A stretch of 35,882 nucleotides of DNA from Chitinophaga pinensis. Lineage in GTDB: Bacteria > Bacteroidota > Bacteroidia > Flavobacteriales_D > Crocinitomicaceae. How positions within the stretch are numbered: position 1 is the first letter of the stretch; each line of letters begins with the position of its first letter. A program made the translations under genes and the position numbers. The notes under the pieces were generated by a model. It saw nothing but the letters and a program-made list of their open reading frames with translations. It did no database searches and had not been told where the DNA came from. Of the stretch, positions 17,145 through 25,259 are shown one piece after another. The DNA is taken from positions 1 to 35,882 of the forward strand of contig CALPWQ020000016.1 of assembly GCA_943327315.2 (NCBI GenBank), read 5' to 3'.

Positions 17145-17519
17145 TTAATGACTTAAAATTTTTGCCATTTCATCCGCGTCGATGTCACCATGAGTCGCCG
17201 TGTATATCACTTCCCCGTCGCGGACAAGAATCGCCTGTGGTGATTGATGAACGATGTTGGTTTGTGAGGCGAGATCATTCGATACATCGCGGTGATTGAG
17301 TAGGTCAATAAAATAGAGATCGCACTCCTCTGGCGCCACATTCCAACGTTGTTCTAAGCGACTAAGCGCCATGATGGAAATGCTGCAACGGGTGCTGTGC
17401 TTAAAGAAAAGTGCTGGCCGTTCGTTTGAATCCAACGCACGCGTCAAATCTTCAGTGCTTGTGAGCGAAATCCACGGAAGTGATTTTTCCTCTGCTGATG
17501 ACTTAGAGAACCATCCCAT
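17145..17519 (-). CDS. ytxJ: Bacillithiol-system redox protein YtxJ (BrxC family)
   Basis: The 124-aa thioredoxin-fold protein carries the family motif FKHSTRCSIS, with a single active Cys (C45). A cis-Pro-type segment, HQSPQAILVRDGEVIY, lies further on. Family members are monothiol bacilliredoxins thought to remove bacillithiol from protein cysteines in the cytosol; Bacteroidota commonly make bacillithiol. The ATG at 17519 is preferred to a GTG one codon upstream. The gene lies between pheS (3 bp gap) and the cyclotransferase gene, so it is part of a three-gene unit. Confidence 0.88.
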   Translation of the reverse strand: MGWFSKSSAEEKSLPWISLTSTEDLTRALDSNERPALFFKHSTRCSISIMALSRLEQRWNVAPEECDLYFIDLLNHRDVSNDLASQTNIVHQSPQAILVRDGEVIYTATHGDIDADEMAKILSH

Positions 17520-17522
17520 CAC

Positions 17523-18545
17523 TTAAACGCCTGGTGTGAATTGTTTCAAGAAGCGCACGTCATTTTCAGAATACAAGCGTAGGTCACTCACCTTAAATTT
17601 CAATTGTGCGATACGTTCTACTCCCATTCCGAAGGCAAATCCTGTGTAAACCTCTGGGTCAATGCCACATGATTTCAACACATTCGGGTCGACCATTCCA
17701 CATCCGAGTATTTCCAGCCATCCTGAGTATTTACAGACATTGCATCCTTCTGCATTGCAGATTGAACACGACACATCCACCTCAGCACTTGGCTCCGTGA
17801 AGGGGAAATATGAGGGGCGCAAGCGAATTTGAGCCTTTTCCCCGAACATTTCTTTGGCAAAATAAAGCAGTGTTTGCTTCAAGTCGGCAAAGGACACATT
17901 TTTATCGATGTACAGACCTTCCACTTGATGAAAGAAACAATGTGCACGGGCAGAAATTGCCTCGTTGCGGTACACCCTTCCTGGTGATATCGTGCGAATT
18001 GGCGGTGTGCTATTTTCCATTACCCGAACTTGCACCGAACTTGTGTGTGTACGAAGTGCCATTTCCTTTTCACCCTTTTCAATAAAAAAGGTGTCTTGCA
18101 TATCGCGAGCTGGATGTTCTGGTGGAAAATTTAACGCGGAGAAATTGTGCCAATCGTCTTCAATTTCTGGTCCTTCAGACACCACATATCCGATGCGTGA
18201 AAAAATAGAAATGATTTCATTGCGCACAAGTGATAGCGGGTGATGTGCTCCGACGGACGACTCTTCTGCCGGACGAGAAAGGTCAACACGCTCGCTGCTA
18301 GTTTGTTGAGTAGCCAATTGTTCTTTGAATTGTTCGAGTTTAGATTCTGCTTTGATTTTTAAGTCATTTAGCAATCTTCCCACTTCCTTCTTCTCTTCAT
18401 TGGGCACAGATTTTAGGGATGAGAACAACTCCTTCACCACGCCTTTTGATCCTAAGAAATGAATCCTGAACTCCTCAAGTGTTGCTGTATTCGTTATTGA
18501 ATACGCCTCGATCTGTCCAGCAAGCTCGTCAATATGTTCTTTCAT
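17523..18545 (-). CDS. pheS: Phenylalanine-tRNA ligase alpha subunit
   Basis: The 340-aa length is normal for bacterial PheS, the catalytic subunit of the alpha2-beta2 enzyme. The N-terminal coiled-coil tRNA-binding arm spans about 1-90. The class II core shows PARDMQDTFF, LRTHTSSVQVR, motif 2 around AHCFFHQVEGLYID, and motif 3 in GFAFGMGVERIAQLKF. A cysteine cluster (CSICNAEGCNVC) precedes the WLEILGCGMV strand. pheT is not adjacent. It is the first gene of the pheS-ytxJ-cyclotransferase unit. Confidence 0.97.
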   Translation of the reverse strand: MKEHIDELAGQIEAYSITNTATLEEFRIHFLGSKGVVKELFSSLKSVPNEEKKEVGRLLNDLKIKAESKLEQFKEQLATQQTSSERVDLSRPAEESSVGAHHPLSLVRNEIISIFSRIGYVVSEGPEIEDDWHNFSALNFPPEHPARDMQDTFFIEKGEKEMALRTHTSSVQVRVMENSTPPIRTISPGRVYRNEAISARAHCFFHQVEGLYIDKNVSFADLKQTLLYFAKEMFGEKAQIRLRPSYFPFTEPSAEVDVSCSICNAEGCNVCKYSGWLEILGCGMVDPNVLKSCGIDPEVYTGFAFGMGVERIAQLKFKVSDLRLYSENDVRFLKQFTPGV

Positions 18546-18651
18546 TCGAATGGCTTAATTTTTTAAGTTTTCGGACAAGTATGTAACTTTTTGGTGCCTT
18601 AACTTGTTTAAAACAGCGCAACGAAGGTACGAATTAAGGGCTACATTAGTA

Positions 18652-18681
18652 TTGCATATGCTTAAAATTAGTTTATCTTTG
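18652..18681 (+). promoter_or_regulatory. Bacteroidota-type promoter for the small lipoprotein pair
   Basis: TTG at 18652-18654 and TATCTTTG at 18674-18681 are 19 bp apart, a full consensus match. The start would lie near 18688, leaving a leader of about 14 nt before the ATG at 18702. An imperfect palindrome (18682-18695) overlaps the expected start site. Confidence 0.82.
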
Positions 18682-18701
18682 GAGCGCATGTGCTCTCTTA
18701 A

Positions 18702-19085
18702 ATGAAAACAAAAGTGAAAAAAGCGATTTTATTTTTTGGGTTGATTTTGATTTCGGTGATGTTCTCCGGATGTAAAAACGATGACCCTTCCGTGCTTAAA
18801 ATATTCGTTCGTTCATCAAGCAACGAATTGGTGAATGGCGCACAAGTAGTGATTGTTGGTGACATCAATTCGAATCCTGCAACATTAGCCTTTGTAGATA
18901 CATTGGCAACAAATGCCTCTGGTTTCGTTGAGTTCAACATGGACACTTATTTTACATTGGCCGGCGAAGGCAACACTACGGGTTACTTTGACGTCATTGT
19001 GAAGAGTGGATTAAAAACAGGCACAGAGTATGTGCGCTGTCGTTCACACATCACAACGGTACAGACTGTTTATTTAATGAATTAA
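18702..19085 (+). CDS. Small lipoprotein, paralogue 1 of a tandem pair
   Basis: The 127-aa product has a lipoprotein signal peptide with lipobox FSGC (C24). The mature part looks like a single small beta-sandwich of the kind found in carboxypeptidase-regulatory or transthyretin-like domains: IFVRSSSNELVNGAQVVI, then TLATNASGFVEFN. The next gene encodes the same pattern (GAQVVI, DT.LTN.SG, a Phe-Asn strand), so this is a tandem duplication. The residue after the lipid Cys is Lys. It probably faces the periplasm or, if exported, the surface. No function is known. Confidence 0.85.
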   Translation: MKTKVKKAILFFGLILISVMFSGCKNDDPSVLKIFVRSSSNELVNGAQVVIVGDINSNPATLAFVDTLATNASGFVEFNMDTYFTLAGEGNTTGYFDVIVKSGLKTGTEYVRCRSHITTVQTVYLMN

Positions 19086-19096
19086 AACCTATACCT

Positions 19097-19474
19097 ATGC
19101 ATACGTTTACTCGATTTGGATTAATTACCGCTGTTGCCTTCCTTGGCGTATTTTTCTCATCAGGTTGCCGCAAAAAGAAAGACACGATTGCCATCATTTA
19201 CGTTCGTGATGTTGCCAATCAACTTGTTGCTGGTGCTCAAGTTGTTATTTATGGTCAATCAACAATCAATCAGCCTGCAAACGTTGTTTTGTACGATACA
19301 ACGCTTACGAATACATCAGGTGAAGCAAAGTTTAATTTCAACGATGTCTACCAACTTGGTCAAGCGGGTGTTGCTGTATTGAACATTGAAGCCACTTTTG
19401 GCGCTGCTGTAGGAGAAGGAATTATCAAAGTGGAACAAGAAGTAACGTCCGAAGAAACTGTGTTTATTCAGTAA
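19097..19474 (+). CDS. Small lipoprotein, paralogue 2 of a tandem pair
   Basis: The 125-aa product has a signal peptide and lipobox SSGC (C24) followed by a basic RKKKD stretch. The mature domain repeats the pattern of the upstream gene (IYVRDVANQLVAGAQVVIYG, then TTLTNTSGEAKFNF). The gap between the genes is 11 bp, so they share the promoter at 18652. A terminator follows. Function unknown; the pair may bind the same partner with different specificity (inference). Confidence 0.85.
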   Translation: MHTFTRFGLITAVAFLGVFFSSGCRKKKDTIAIIYVRDVANQLVAGAQVVIYGQSTINQPANVVLYDTTLTNTSGEAKFNFNDVYQLGQAGVAVLNIEATFGAAVGEGIIKVEQEVTSEETVFIQ

Positions 19475-19493
19475 CTTTCAGATTACACACCAT

Positions 19494-19523
19494 AAAAAAA
19501 CCTCGATTCTGTCGGGGTTTTTT
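19494..19523. terminator. Bidirectional Rho-independent terminator
   Basis: A 6-bp stem (19501-19506 with 19512-19517, one T:G pair) is flanked by an A-run and a T-run. It can end the lipoprotein transcript on the plus strand and the exonuclease transcript on the minus strand. Confidence 0.85.
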
Positions 19524-20236
19524 CATTTTACAGCCTGAACTTCTCCTGTATCAACCATGGGCTCTCCATGCATTCTAAGGTACAACTGAATCAATGCCAC
19601 CACATCTTTTTCACAGTACTGTCTGATGCGATTGATGTTTTCCTCTTCATAGTACACGCGCGCAACATCTGCTCCGGAGATGTCGTCCTTCGAGGTGGGA
19701 ATTCCGAACACATAACACAAAAGCGCAAGAGATGTGTAGGCCTTGTAATCCCCGAACTTCCACAATTCCATGGTATCAATGTGAGCAACTTCCCACGGTT
19801 TTTTGCCTGATAAATCTAGCATCCGTGGCAAAGGCATTCCATTAATGAGCATGCGGCGGCAGATATACGGGAAGTCAAACTCCTTGGAATTGTGTCCACA
19901 GAGCAAATAGAAATCATCATCCTCAATGAATTTTGCAAACTTGCTCAGCAAGGTTTCCTCGTCTTCATGGACAAATGATTTTATGGAGATTTGCCGGCCT
20001 GTGCGCTGATCCTGGAGATAGCCAACGGAAATACAGACAATCTTTCCAAACTCAGCATAAATCCCTGCCCTTTCGGAATACAGTTGTTCGTAGGATTTGA
20101 CATCGGAATGCAGAAACCGAGTTTTCGCTTCGAAGAGTGATTTAAGATTTTCCTCCAAGTCACTGTACTGATAGGTTTGGGGAACTGTCTCGATGTCTAA
20201 AAATAAAATTTTGTCAAGAGTGGTTTTTTCGCGCAT
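19523..20236 (-). CDS. PolB-type 3'-5' exonuclease family protein
   Basis: The product is 237 aa from MREKTTLDKILFLDIETVP. The frame is open for 67 more codons upstream, but that part is not family-like and overlaps the divergent methionine-sulfoxide-reductase gene. The RNase H-like DEDD fold shows motif Exo I LDIETV, Exo II around CGHNSKEFDFPYICRR, and Exo III with Tyr/Asp in RIRQYCEKDVVAL. These carry the four metal-binding acidic residues. Stand-alone proteins of this family (predicted 3'-5' exonucleases) are common in Bacteroidota; the nucleic acid substrate is unknown. Confidence 0.88.
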   Translation of the reverse strand: MREKTTLDKILFLDIETVPQTYQYSDLEENLKSLFEAKTRFLHSDVKSYEQLYSERAGIYAEFGKIVCISVGYLQDQRTGRQISIKSFVHEDEETLLSKFAKFIEDDDFYLLCGHNSKEFDFPYICRRMLINGMPLPRMLDLSGKKPWEVAHIDTMELWKFGDYKAYTSLALLCYVFGIPTSKDDISGADVARVYYEEENINRIRQYCEKDVVALIQLYLRMHGEPMVDTGEVQAVK

Positions 20237-20271
20237 ATTCAAGTGTTTGTTACTTGAAGATAGGAAAATAA

Positions 20272-20302
20272 TTGGAGAATCGGTGGAAAAAAGGCAATTT
20301 TG
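20272..20302 (+). promoter_or_regulatory. Putative promoter for the msrC-type unit
   Basis: TTG at 20272-20274 and CAATTTTG at 20295-20302 (one mismatch to TAnnTTTG) are separated by 20 bp. Transcription would start near 20308, before the ATG at 20322. Confidence 0.4.
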
Positions 20303-20321
20303 CTGAAACATCCTGCCCAAA

Positions 20322-20801
20322 ATGGCTGAAGACCTCATCAAAATAACTGGAAACAAATCCGAGCAATATCGTACATTAATGCCCCAAATTAAGGCCTTGA
20401 TGAATGGGGAGTCGGATGCTGTTGCCAACATGGCCAACTGCTGTGCGGCATTGCACGAAACATTTGCTTGGCTTTGGGTAGGTTTTTACATCGTCAAAGG
20501 TGATGAACTCGTTCTAGGTCCCTTCCAAGGGCCGGTTGCTTGTACTCGAATCCCCCTTGGAAAAGGGGTTTGTGGTACTTCCTGGAAAGAAGCACGAGCA
20601 GTTCTCGTTCCTAATGTGGAAGAATTTCCTGGACATATTGCCTGCAGTTCACGATCGAAAAGTGAAGTGGTTGTTCCTGTCCTAAAAGATGGTGTGGTTA
20701 TCGCCATCCTTGATGTTGACAGCGAGACATTGGGTGCTTTTGATGATACGGATGTCACTTTTTTGACTGAACTTTGCACATGGATTTCAGACTGTTTATA
20801 A
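20322..20801 (+). CDS. msrC: Free methionine-(R)-sulfoxide reductase, GAF type
   Basis: The 159-aa single GAF-domain protein matches fRMsr, which reduces free methionine-R-sulfoxide in the cytosol using thioredoxin. All three redox cysteines are present: C74 (VACTRIPLGKG), C84 (GVCGTSW) and C108 (FPGHIACSSRSKSE). They correspond to C84, C94 and C118 of the E. coli enzyme YebR. The acidic DVDS strand near 135 is also conserved. The 3' end overlaps the start of the next gene by 22 bp. Confidence 0.93.
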   Translation: MAEDLIKITGNKSEQYRTLMPQIKALMNGESDAVANMANCCAALHETFAWLWVGFYIVKGDELVLGPFQGPVACTRIPLGKGVCGTSWKEARAVLVPNVEEFPGHIACSSRSKSEVVVPVLKDGVVIAILDVDSETLGAFDDTDVTFLTELCTWISDCL

Positions 20802-22315
20802 TTCTTGCACTGCTCCTTAGTTCCTGCGCTCAAGTAGGCACCATTACAGGAGGCGAAAAAGACACGGTCGCTCCCAACCCGACGCAAACAAATCCAGCAA
20901 ATGGTATGGTTGCATTCGATAAAAAATCCTTTACTCTAGATTTCGACGAGTATATCCAATTGAACAGCCCACTGCAAACAATGAGTATTGTTCCGGGAGG
21001 AATTAAGCTTGACGCCCAACTGAATAAGAAGCAAGTTACGGTGAAACTTGACGGTGATTTTAAGCCAAACACCACCTACGTAGTTTCATTCAACGGGACA
21101 ATCAAAGACGTTACCGAGGGCAATGATTCATTGATTCAATATGTGTTTTCAACCGGAACAAGCATCGACTCTTCAGAGTTGTGCGTGCAGGTCACGGATG
21201 CATGGACACTTGCGCCTTTGGATAAAATGGTTGTTGGATTGTTTACAGATACCAATGAGGTGAGTCCGTACTATTTTGCCAAGACTGGCAAGGATGGAAT
21301 GGCTCGATTTCGCTATCTGCGGAATGGGAAATATGTGGTGCGCGCCTTTGAAGATATGAACGGAGACTTGAGCATTCAGCCACAAGAACGCTGTGGCTTT
21401 TCTTCTGACACCACAGACATTCAATCTGGAAAGATTGACACCGTTGCCTTTCGAATGTTCAACCCTGTTTCAAAAAGAAAGGTGAATACGTTCAAGACTG
21501 CAGGAATCAATAGATATGTTGTTGGGGCTAATTTCTCGTTGTTGGATGCCACGCTTTCGCTGAATGGTTTGCTCTTAGAAAAAGGTGAAATCTCACACAT
21601 TACTGAAGACAGTATTTTCGTTTACCAAGGGTTTTCTGACTTGACAGAATCCAATTTAGTCGTTTTGAAAGACACATTTGTGGACACACTTCGCACACGC
21701 ATCTCTGCAAAGGACAAAGCTTTTCCTTTGCGGATTGAGTCGGGCAGAAAAGGTGGAATGTATACGCCATTGGATACACTTACATTTTCGGTAAATGGCA
21801 GAATTACGGCGCTTGACAGTGGATATATCTTCGTGAAAAATTTAGCCGACTCGAGTTTCGTGCCTTTTCATCTTGCCTATCGCGGTATGAATCAGTTTAC
21901 TGTTGTTCCCACAACCAAAGTAGAAAAAGGAGTGGTCATCTTTAAAAAAGGATCCATCAATTGTGGGAGCACCCAGAAGATGGATTCTACAGGATTTACG
22001 TTTCAATACGGCGAGACCGAAGACTTTGGGGTGCTTTACGCTGTGTTGCGCAACTTCACCGGGCCCTTGATTCTTCAGTTAAAACGAGGCAACGAAACCA
22101 TAAGTGAGCGTATTTGCCGTGGAGGAACAACGGTACGATACGATTACTTGGAACCTGCAGAATACACCTTTGTTTTGATCGAAGACCTTAACGGAGATGG
22201 CAAGTGGAGCGGTGGTGATTTAAAACAACGCATTCAACCAGAACAAGTATACCGCTTTTCAAAGCCGACTAAAGTTCGTGCGAATTGGGATGTTTCTGTT
22301 GAATTACAGCCCTAG
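20780..22315 (+). CDS. Ig-like-domain lipoprotein (Big_5 type)
   Basis: Counted from the ATG at 20780 the product is 511 aa; a TTG two codons upstream is less likely. The signal peptide ends in lipobox LSSC (C16). The mature N-terminus, CAQVGTITGGEKDTVAP, is typical of a Bacteroidota lipoprotein family in which a Big_5-like Ig domain follows (about 35-120: SFTLDFDEYIQL, KPNTTYVVSF, QYVFSTG). A second beta domain (about 130-220) has FRYLRNGKYVVRAFEDMNGD, and a similar strand, YTFVLIEDLNGDGKW, recurs near the C-terminus. It is probably anchored in the outer membrane. Function unknown. Confidence 0.85.
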   Translation: MDFRLFIILALLLSSCAQVGTITGGEKDTVAPNPTQTNPANGMVAFDKKSFTLDFDEYIQLNSPLQTMSIVPGGIKLDAQLNKKQVTVKLDGDFKPNTTYVVSFNGTIKDVTEGNDSLIQYVFSTGTSIDSSELCVQVTDAWTLAPLDKMVVGLFTDTNEVSPYYFAKTGKDGMARFRYLRNGKYVVRAFEDMNGDLSIQPQERCGFSSDTTDIQSGKIDTVAFRMFNPVSKRKVNTFKTAGINRYVVGANFSLLDATLSLNGLLLEKGEISHITEDSIFVYQGFSDLTESNLVVLKDTFVDTLRTRISAKDKAFPLRIESGRKGGMYTPLDTLTFSVNGRITALDSGYIFVKNLADSSFVPFHLAYRGMNQFTVVPTTKVEKGVVIFKKGSINCGSTQKMDSTGFTFQYGETEDFGVLYAVLRNFTGPLILQLKRGNETISERICRGGTTVRYDYLEPAEYTFVLIEDLNGDGKWSGGDLKQRIQPEQVYRFSKPTKVRANWDVSVELQP

Positions 22316-22318
22316 GAG

Positions 22319-23506
22319 ATGGAAGAACAACACGACATCCTTAAAAATTCCTTCAAGCCATGGAAAATTTGGTTGGCGGTTGGGCTAGGGTTGTTGATTG
22401 CCGCAATCCTCTTGTTTTCTGGTGTACGACAAGTGCAATTTGTAAAGGTTACCGACGGAAAGGGGGATTACGCATGGCGTGACTCCAATAAAAACGGAAA
22501 AATCGACATCCACAACCATCACGAGTTCATGGCTGTGCCTCAAGGAGATTACATCAAACAACGTGCTTCGGACGCCCTGAAACAGCTTGAATGGACAAGG
22601 TCATCGTTCATGTGGATCTTCATTGCCGTTATTTTCATGGTTGGTCGCGACCTCTTTTACATGATTCGCATTCGTGTATTGACGCGCAAGAAGCTCAGTT
22701 GGAAATCCTCGTTCCATGTCATCATGCTGTGGGAGTTTGCTTCAGCACTTTCTCCGGGTGTTGTAGGGGGTGCCGCCGTTGCCATGTTTATCTTAAATCG
22801 GGAAAAGATCCCCTTGGGGCGTTCAACCGCCATTGTATTCATCACCACCATGATGGACAACCTGTTTTATGTGCTTCTAATTCCGTTTGTCTTTTTATTT
22901 ATCGATAGCACCTCACTATTTCCGGAAAACAACACCTTTAGTTTGGGCGTTCAATGGGTGTTTTGGATTGGCTTTTCAATTATACTGATTGCCTGTCTAT
23001 TTCTGTTTTTTGCGGTGTTTATTCTGCCATCATGGTCGGCTTGGTTCCTGAATACACTTTTTAAGCTTCCCTTTTTGAAGCGCTGGAAAGAGGGTGTTTC
23101 GCGCACAGCGGAGGACTTAATCGTTTCATCCAAAGAGCTGAGAAAGGAACCATTGACCTTTTGGGCGGGCGCATTTTTTTCTACCTGTTGCAGCTGGATT
23201 TGTCGTTACTTGGTCATCAACGCCTTGCTGCACGCTTTTTTGCGTTTGGGAATCATGGACCACATACTCATCCTAGGAAAACAGCTGGTGCTTTGGATCT
23301 TTATGTTGATTAGTCCAACACCAGGAGGAAGTGGTGTTGCTGAATATGCCTTTGGAGAATTGTTGATGCCTTTCGGAATGTCTGCTGCCATGCTGGCTGG
23401 AATTGCCGTGCTGTGGCGTTTAATTTCTTATTTCCCTTACCTTTTTATTGGGGCCATTCTACTGCCCCGCTGGGTTAAACGAACAGGTCAGTCTGCCTTA
23501 AAATAA
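22319..23506 (+). CDS. LPG-synthase-TM (UPF0104) family membrane protein with EF-hand-like loop
   Basis: The product is 395 aa. TM1 (about 15-36) is followed by an extracytoplasmic loop of about 58 residues. The rest, about seven membrane segments, matches the lysylphosphatidylglycerol synthase transmembrane family: LWEFASALSPGVVGGAAVAMFIL, then MLISPTPGGSGVAEYAFGELL. Members include flippase-like MprF domains and proteins linked to lipid or glycolipid transfer; no catalytic aminoacyl domain is present. The loop holds DSNKNGKIDIHN (55-66), an EF-hand/dockerin-like Ca2+-binding pattern. The gene starts 3 bp after the lipoprotein gene, and its end overlaps the convergent gene by 19 bp. Confidence 0.85.
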   Translation: MEEQHDILKNSFKPWKIWLAVGLGLLIAAILLFSGVRQVQFVKVTDGKGDYAWRDSNKNGKIDIHNHHEFMAVPQGDYIKQRASDALKQLEWTRSSFMWIFIAVIFMVGRDLFYMIRIRVLTRKKLSWKSSFHVIMLWEFASALSPGVVGGAAVAMFILNREKIPLGRSTAIVFITTMMDNLFYVLLIPFVFLFIDSTSLFPENNTFSLGVQWVFWIGFSIILIACLFLFFAVFILPSWSAWFLNTLFKLPFLKRWKEGVSRTAEDLIVSSKELRKEPLTFWAGAFFSTCCSWICRYLVINALLHAFLRLGIMDHILILGKQLVLWIFMLISPTPGGSGVAEYAFGELLMPFGMSAAMLAGIAVLWRLISYFPYLFIGAILLPRWVKRTGQSALK

Positions 23507-24075
23507 AGCGTATATAGCGTTGTGGAACTTATAGCTGCCAAGACATAGACAAGATCGGGAAGTGCAAGCAACAAGGCGAGCCCAAGTGCAATTCCCACGC
23601 CCCCAATCAACATAAAGTACATGCGAAAATGAGCCTTCCAAAACAGGGAAAGTTGAATGGTTCGGTATTTTCCGCGCATCAAAAATTCCATGCGGTAACG
23701 CTGAATGGCTACAAATAAAATTAGGGGAATCAACATATAGCCTTGCGCTATACCCATGTCTTCGTAAGACCAAAAGGCAAGCGCCTCCTTTTTAAAATCA
23801 ATTCCGGGAACAGCAGCAGCAACAAACACGTGCACAACGAACAGTGAAACCATGAACAAGGCCAAAGAAATCAACGCTTGTTTCAGACCAAGCTGTTTTT
23901 TAGCTTGGTATTCTTTAATTTTTCGAGCAGATAAATGGGCGATGATTTCTGTTGCAAATAAATCGAGGAGATAAAAAAGGAGAATAAAATAGATGTTCCA
24001 TTCCCACAGGAAAAAACCCATGAGCGGGATAGCGGCATCAGCAGCCACTTGAATAAACTTTGCATTCAACTTCAT
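23488..24075 (-). CDS. Multi-pass membrane protein of unknown function
   Basis: The 195-aa protein has about five hydrophobic segments. The N-terminal segment FFLWEWNIYFILLFYLLDLF is Trp/Phe-rich and recalls DUF6498-like proteins, but I cannot confirm this. A basic loop, LSARKIKEYQAKKQ, lies near residue 50. There is no signal for an enzyme. It begins 3 bp after the TPR lipoprotein stop, so the two genes are likely co-transcribed. Confidence 0.75.
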   Translation of the reverse strand: MKLNAKFIQVAADAAIPLMGFFLWEWNIYFILLFYLLDLFATEIIAHLSARKIKEYQAKKQLGLKQALISLALFMVSLFVVHVFVAAAVPGIDFKKEALAFWSYEDMGIAQGYMLIPLILFVAIQRYRMEFLMRGKYRTIQLSLFWKAHFRMYFMLIGGVGIALGLALLLALPDLVYVLAAISSTTLYTLYFKAD

Positions 24076-24078
24076 CGC

Positions 24079-25128
24079 TTAAAGCAGAGCTTCAATTCGG
24101 TCTTTAGAAATCTTCATGTTGGGGTCGTATTTTACGGCCCAGCGGTATGCTGCAATCGCCTTGATGCGTTCCCCTTTTTGTTCATAGCACACACCCAAGT
24201 TATGCCAGGCATTGGCCAAGGTTGGGTTGCTCAAGGTCGCTGAATTGTAATAATAAATGGCACTGTCAATTTCCTTGTATTCGTATTGTTTAATCACCCC
24301 AATTTGATTGAGAGCTTGTGCCTGATAAAACGCCGTATCGAGTACCACCATTTTGCGGTACAAACGGAGTGCTTCATTTGGTTCATTGAACTGTTGTTTG
24401 GCATAGGCCAAAGAAAATATCACCTCGGGATTTTTAGGTTGAAGCTTAACCGCTGTGGTGTAATACTCCATACAAATTGGATTTCCTTCTGCCTCATAAA
24501 GCATTCCCAACATCATGTCTGCCTCGTAGAATTTTGGGTCTTCCTGCACAGCGCGCTCATAGGCCGACTTTGCTTTTTCCAAATAACGCGGGTCCTCCTC
24601 CATTTGCGCCAAAAGACGGTAAATAGACCCCTCCAAAGTGTAAGAATCTCTATATCTCGGGGCAATTTTTTGTGCCTTTCGGATGTATTTAAATGCGCTC
24701 TCGAAATCCATCAGCTGGGCATACGACGAGGCAAGGCCAACAAGTACAGTTGCGTTTTTGGGTTGTGTTTTTAGCAACACCTTGTAATGTCTTTTGGCAA
24801 TGGCCTTGTCGTCTTCTGATCGATTCGGACTGTTGTTCAACACATTGGCATACAAGAGCCGTGATTCAAACACTGTGCTGTCCTTTCCAAAGGCAGAGGC
24901 AGCGTCCTTCAATGCGCCTTTAAAATCTTGTGTTTTCATGCGTTGGGTACCCCGAGTCACCAAAGCATCGACCAACAACTTTCGGGCTTCAGCATTTTTT
25001 GGATCCGCGTTGAATTCCTTTTGACGAAAAACCACCAAACTATCCAAATCTTTGGGAACTTTAGTCAATTGCTCATTTCCTGTGCATGCAGTAAAAAGAA
25101 GGAGCGTGATAAATAATAGCTGTTTCAT
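24079..25128 (-). CDS. TPR lipoprotein
   Basis: The product is 349 aa from MKQLLFITLLLFTAC (lipobox FTAC, C15); a start three codons upstream is also open. About seven to eight TPR units follow, for example RDSYTLEGSIYRLLAQM and ANAWHNLGVCYEQKGERIKA. It resembles TPR lipoproteins that help T9SS, pilus or cell-wall assembly, but no specific family is recognised. The residue after the lipid Cys is Thr. A -7 box with a palindrome in the spacer lies just upstream. Confidence 0.85.
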   Translation of the reverse strand: MKQLLFITLLLFTACTGNEQLTKVPKDLDSLVVFRQKEFNADPKNAEARKLLVDALVTRGTQRMKTQDFKGALKDAASAFGKDSTVFESRLLYANVLNNSPNRSEDDKAIAKRHYKVLLKTQPKNATVLVGLASSYAQLMDFESAFKYIRKAQKIAPRYRDSYTLEGSIYRLLAQMEEDPRYLEKAKSAYERAVQEDPKFYEADMMLGMLYEAEGNPICMEYYTTAVKLQPKNPEVIFSLAYAKQQFNEPNEALRLYRKMVVLDTAFYQAQALNQIGVIKQYEYKEIDSAIYYYNSATLSNPTLANAWHNLGVCYEQKGERIKAIAAYRWAVKYDPNMKISKDRIEALL

Positions 25129-25151
25129 GAAGCGCACTTGATATCGAACAC

Positions 25152-25181
25152 CAAAGTTACGCTAAAATCCGTGGATTTCGA
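25152..25181 (-). promoter_or_regulatory. Candidate promoter with palindromic spacer for the TPR lipoprotein
   Basis: On the minus strand TAACTTTG (25159 to 25152) matches TAnnTTTG. At the -33 position the sequence is TCG rather than TTG. The spacer holds the palindrome AAATCCGTGGATTT (25165-25178), 6-bp arms around two bases, which could be an operator. Confidence 0.45.
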
Positions 25182-25247
25182 GTGCTTATATCGTGAACAA
25201 TAGAGGTGATTTATTCGAATAAAAAAAGCGTGAATTGCATTTTGTAG

Positions 25248-25255
25248 TACCTTTG
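25248..25255 (+). promoter_or_regulatory. -7 element immediately before the small CxxC protein gene
   Basis: TACCTTTG is an exact -7 match, but there is no TTG 17-23 bp upstream. The predicted start falls at or next to the ATG at 25260, so the transcript would be nearly leaderless. Confidence 0.5.
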
Positions 25256-25259
25256 TTTC

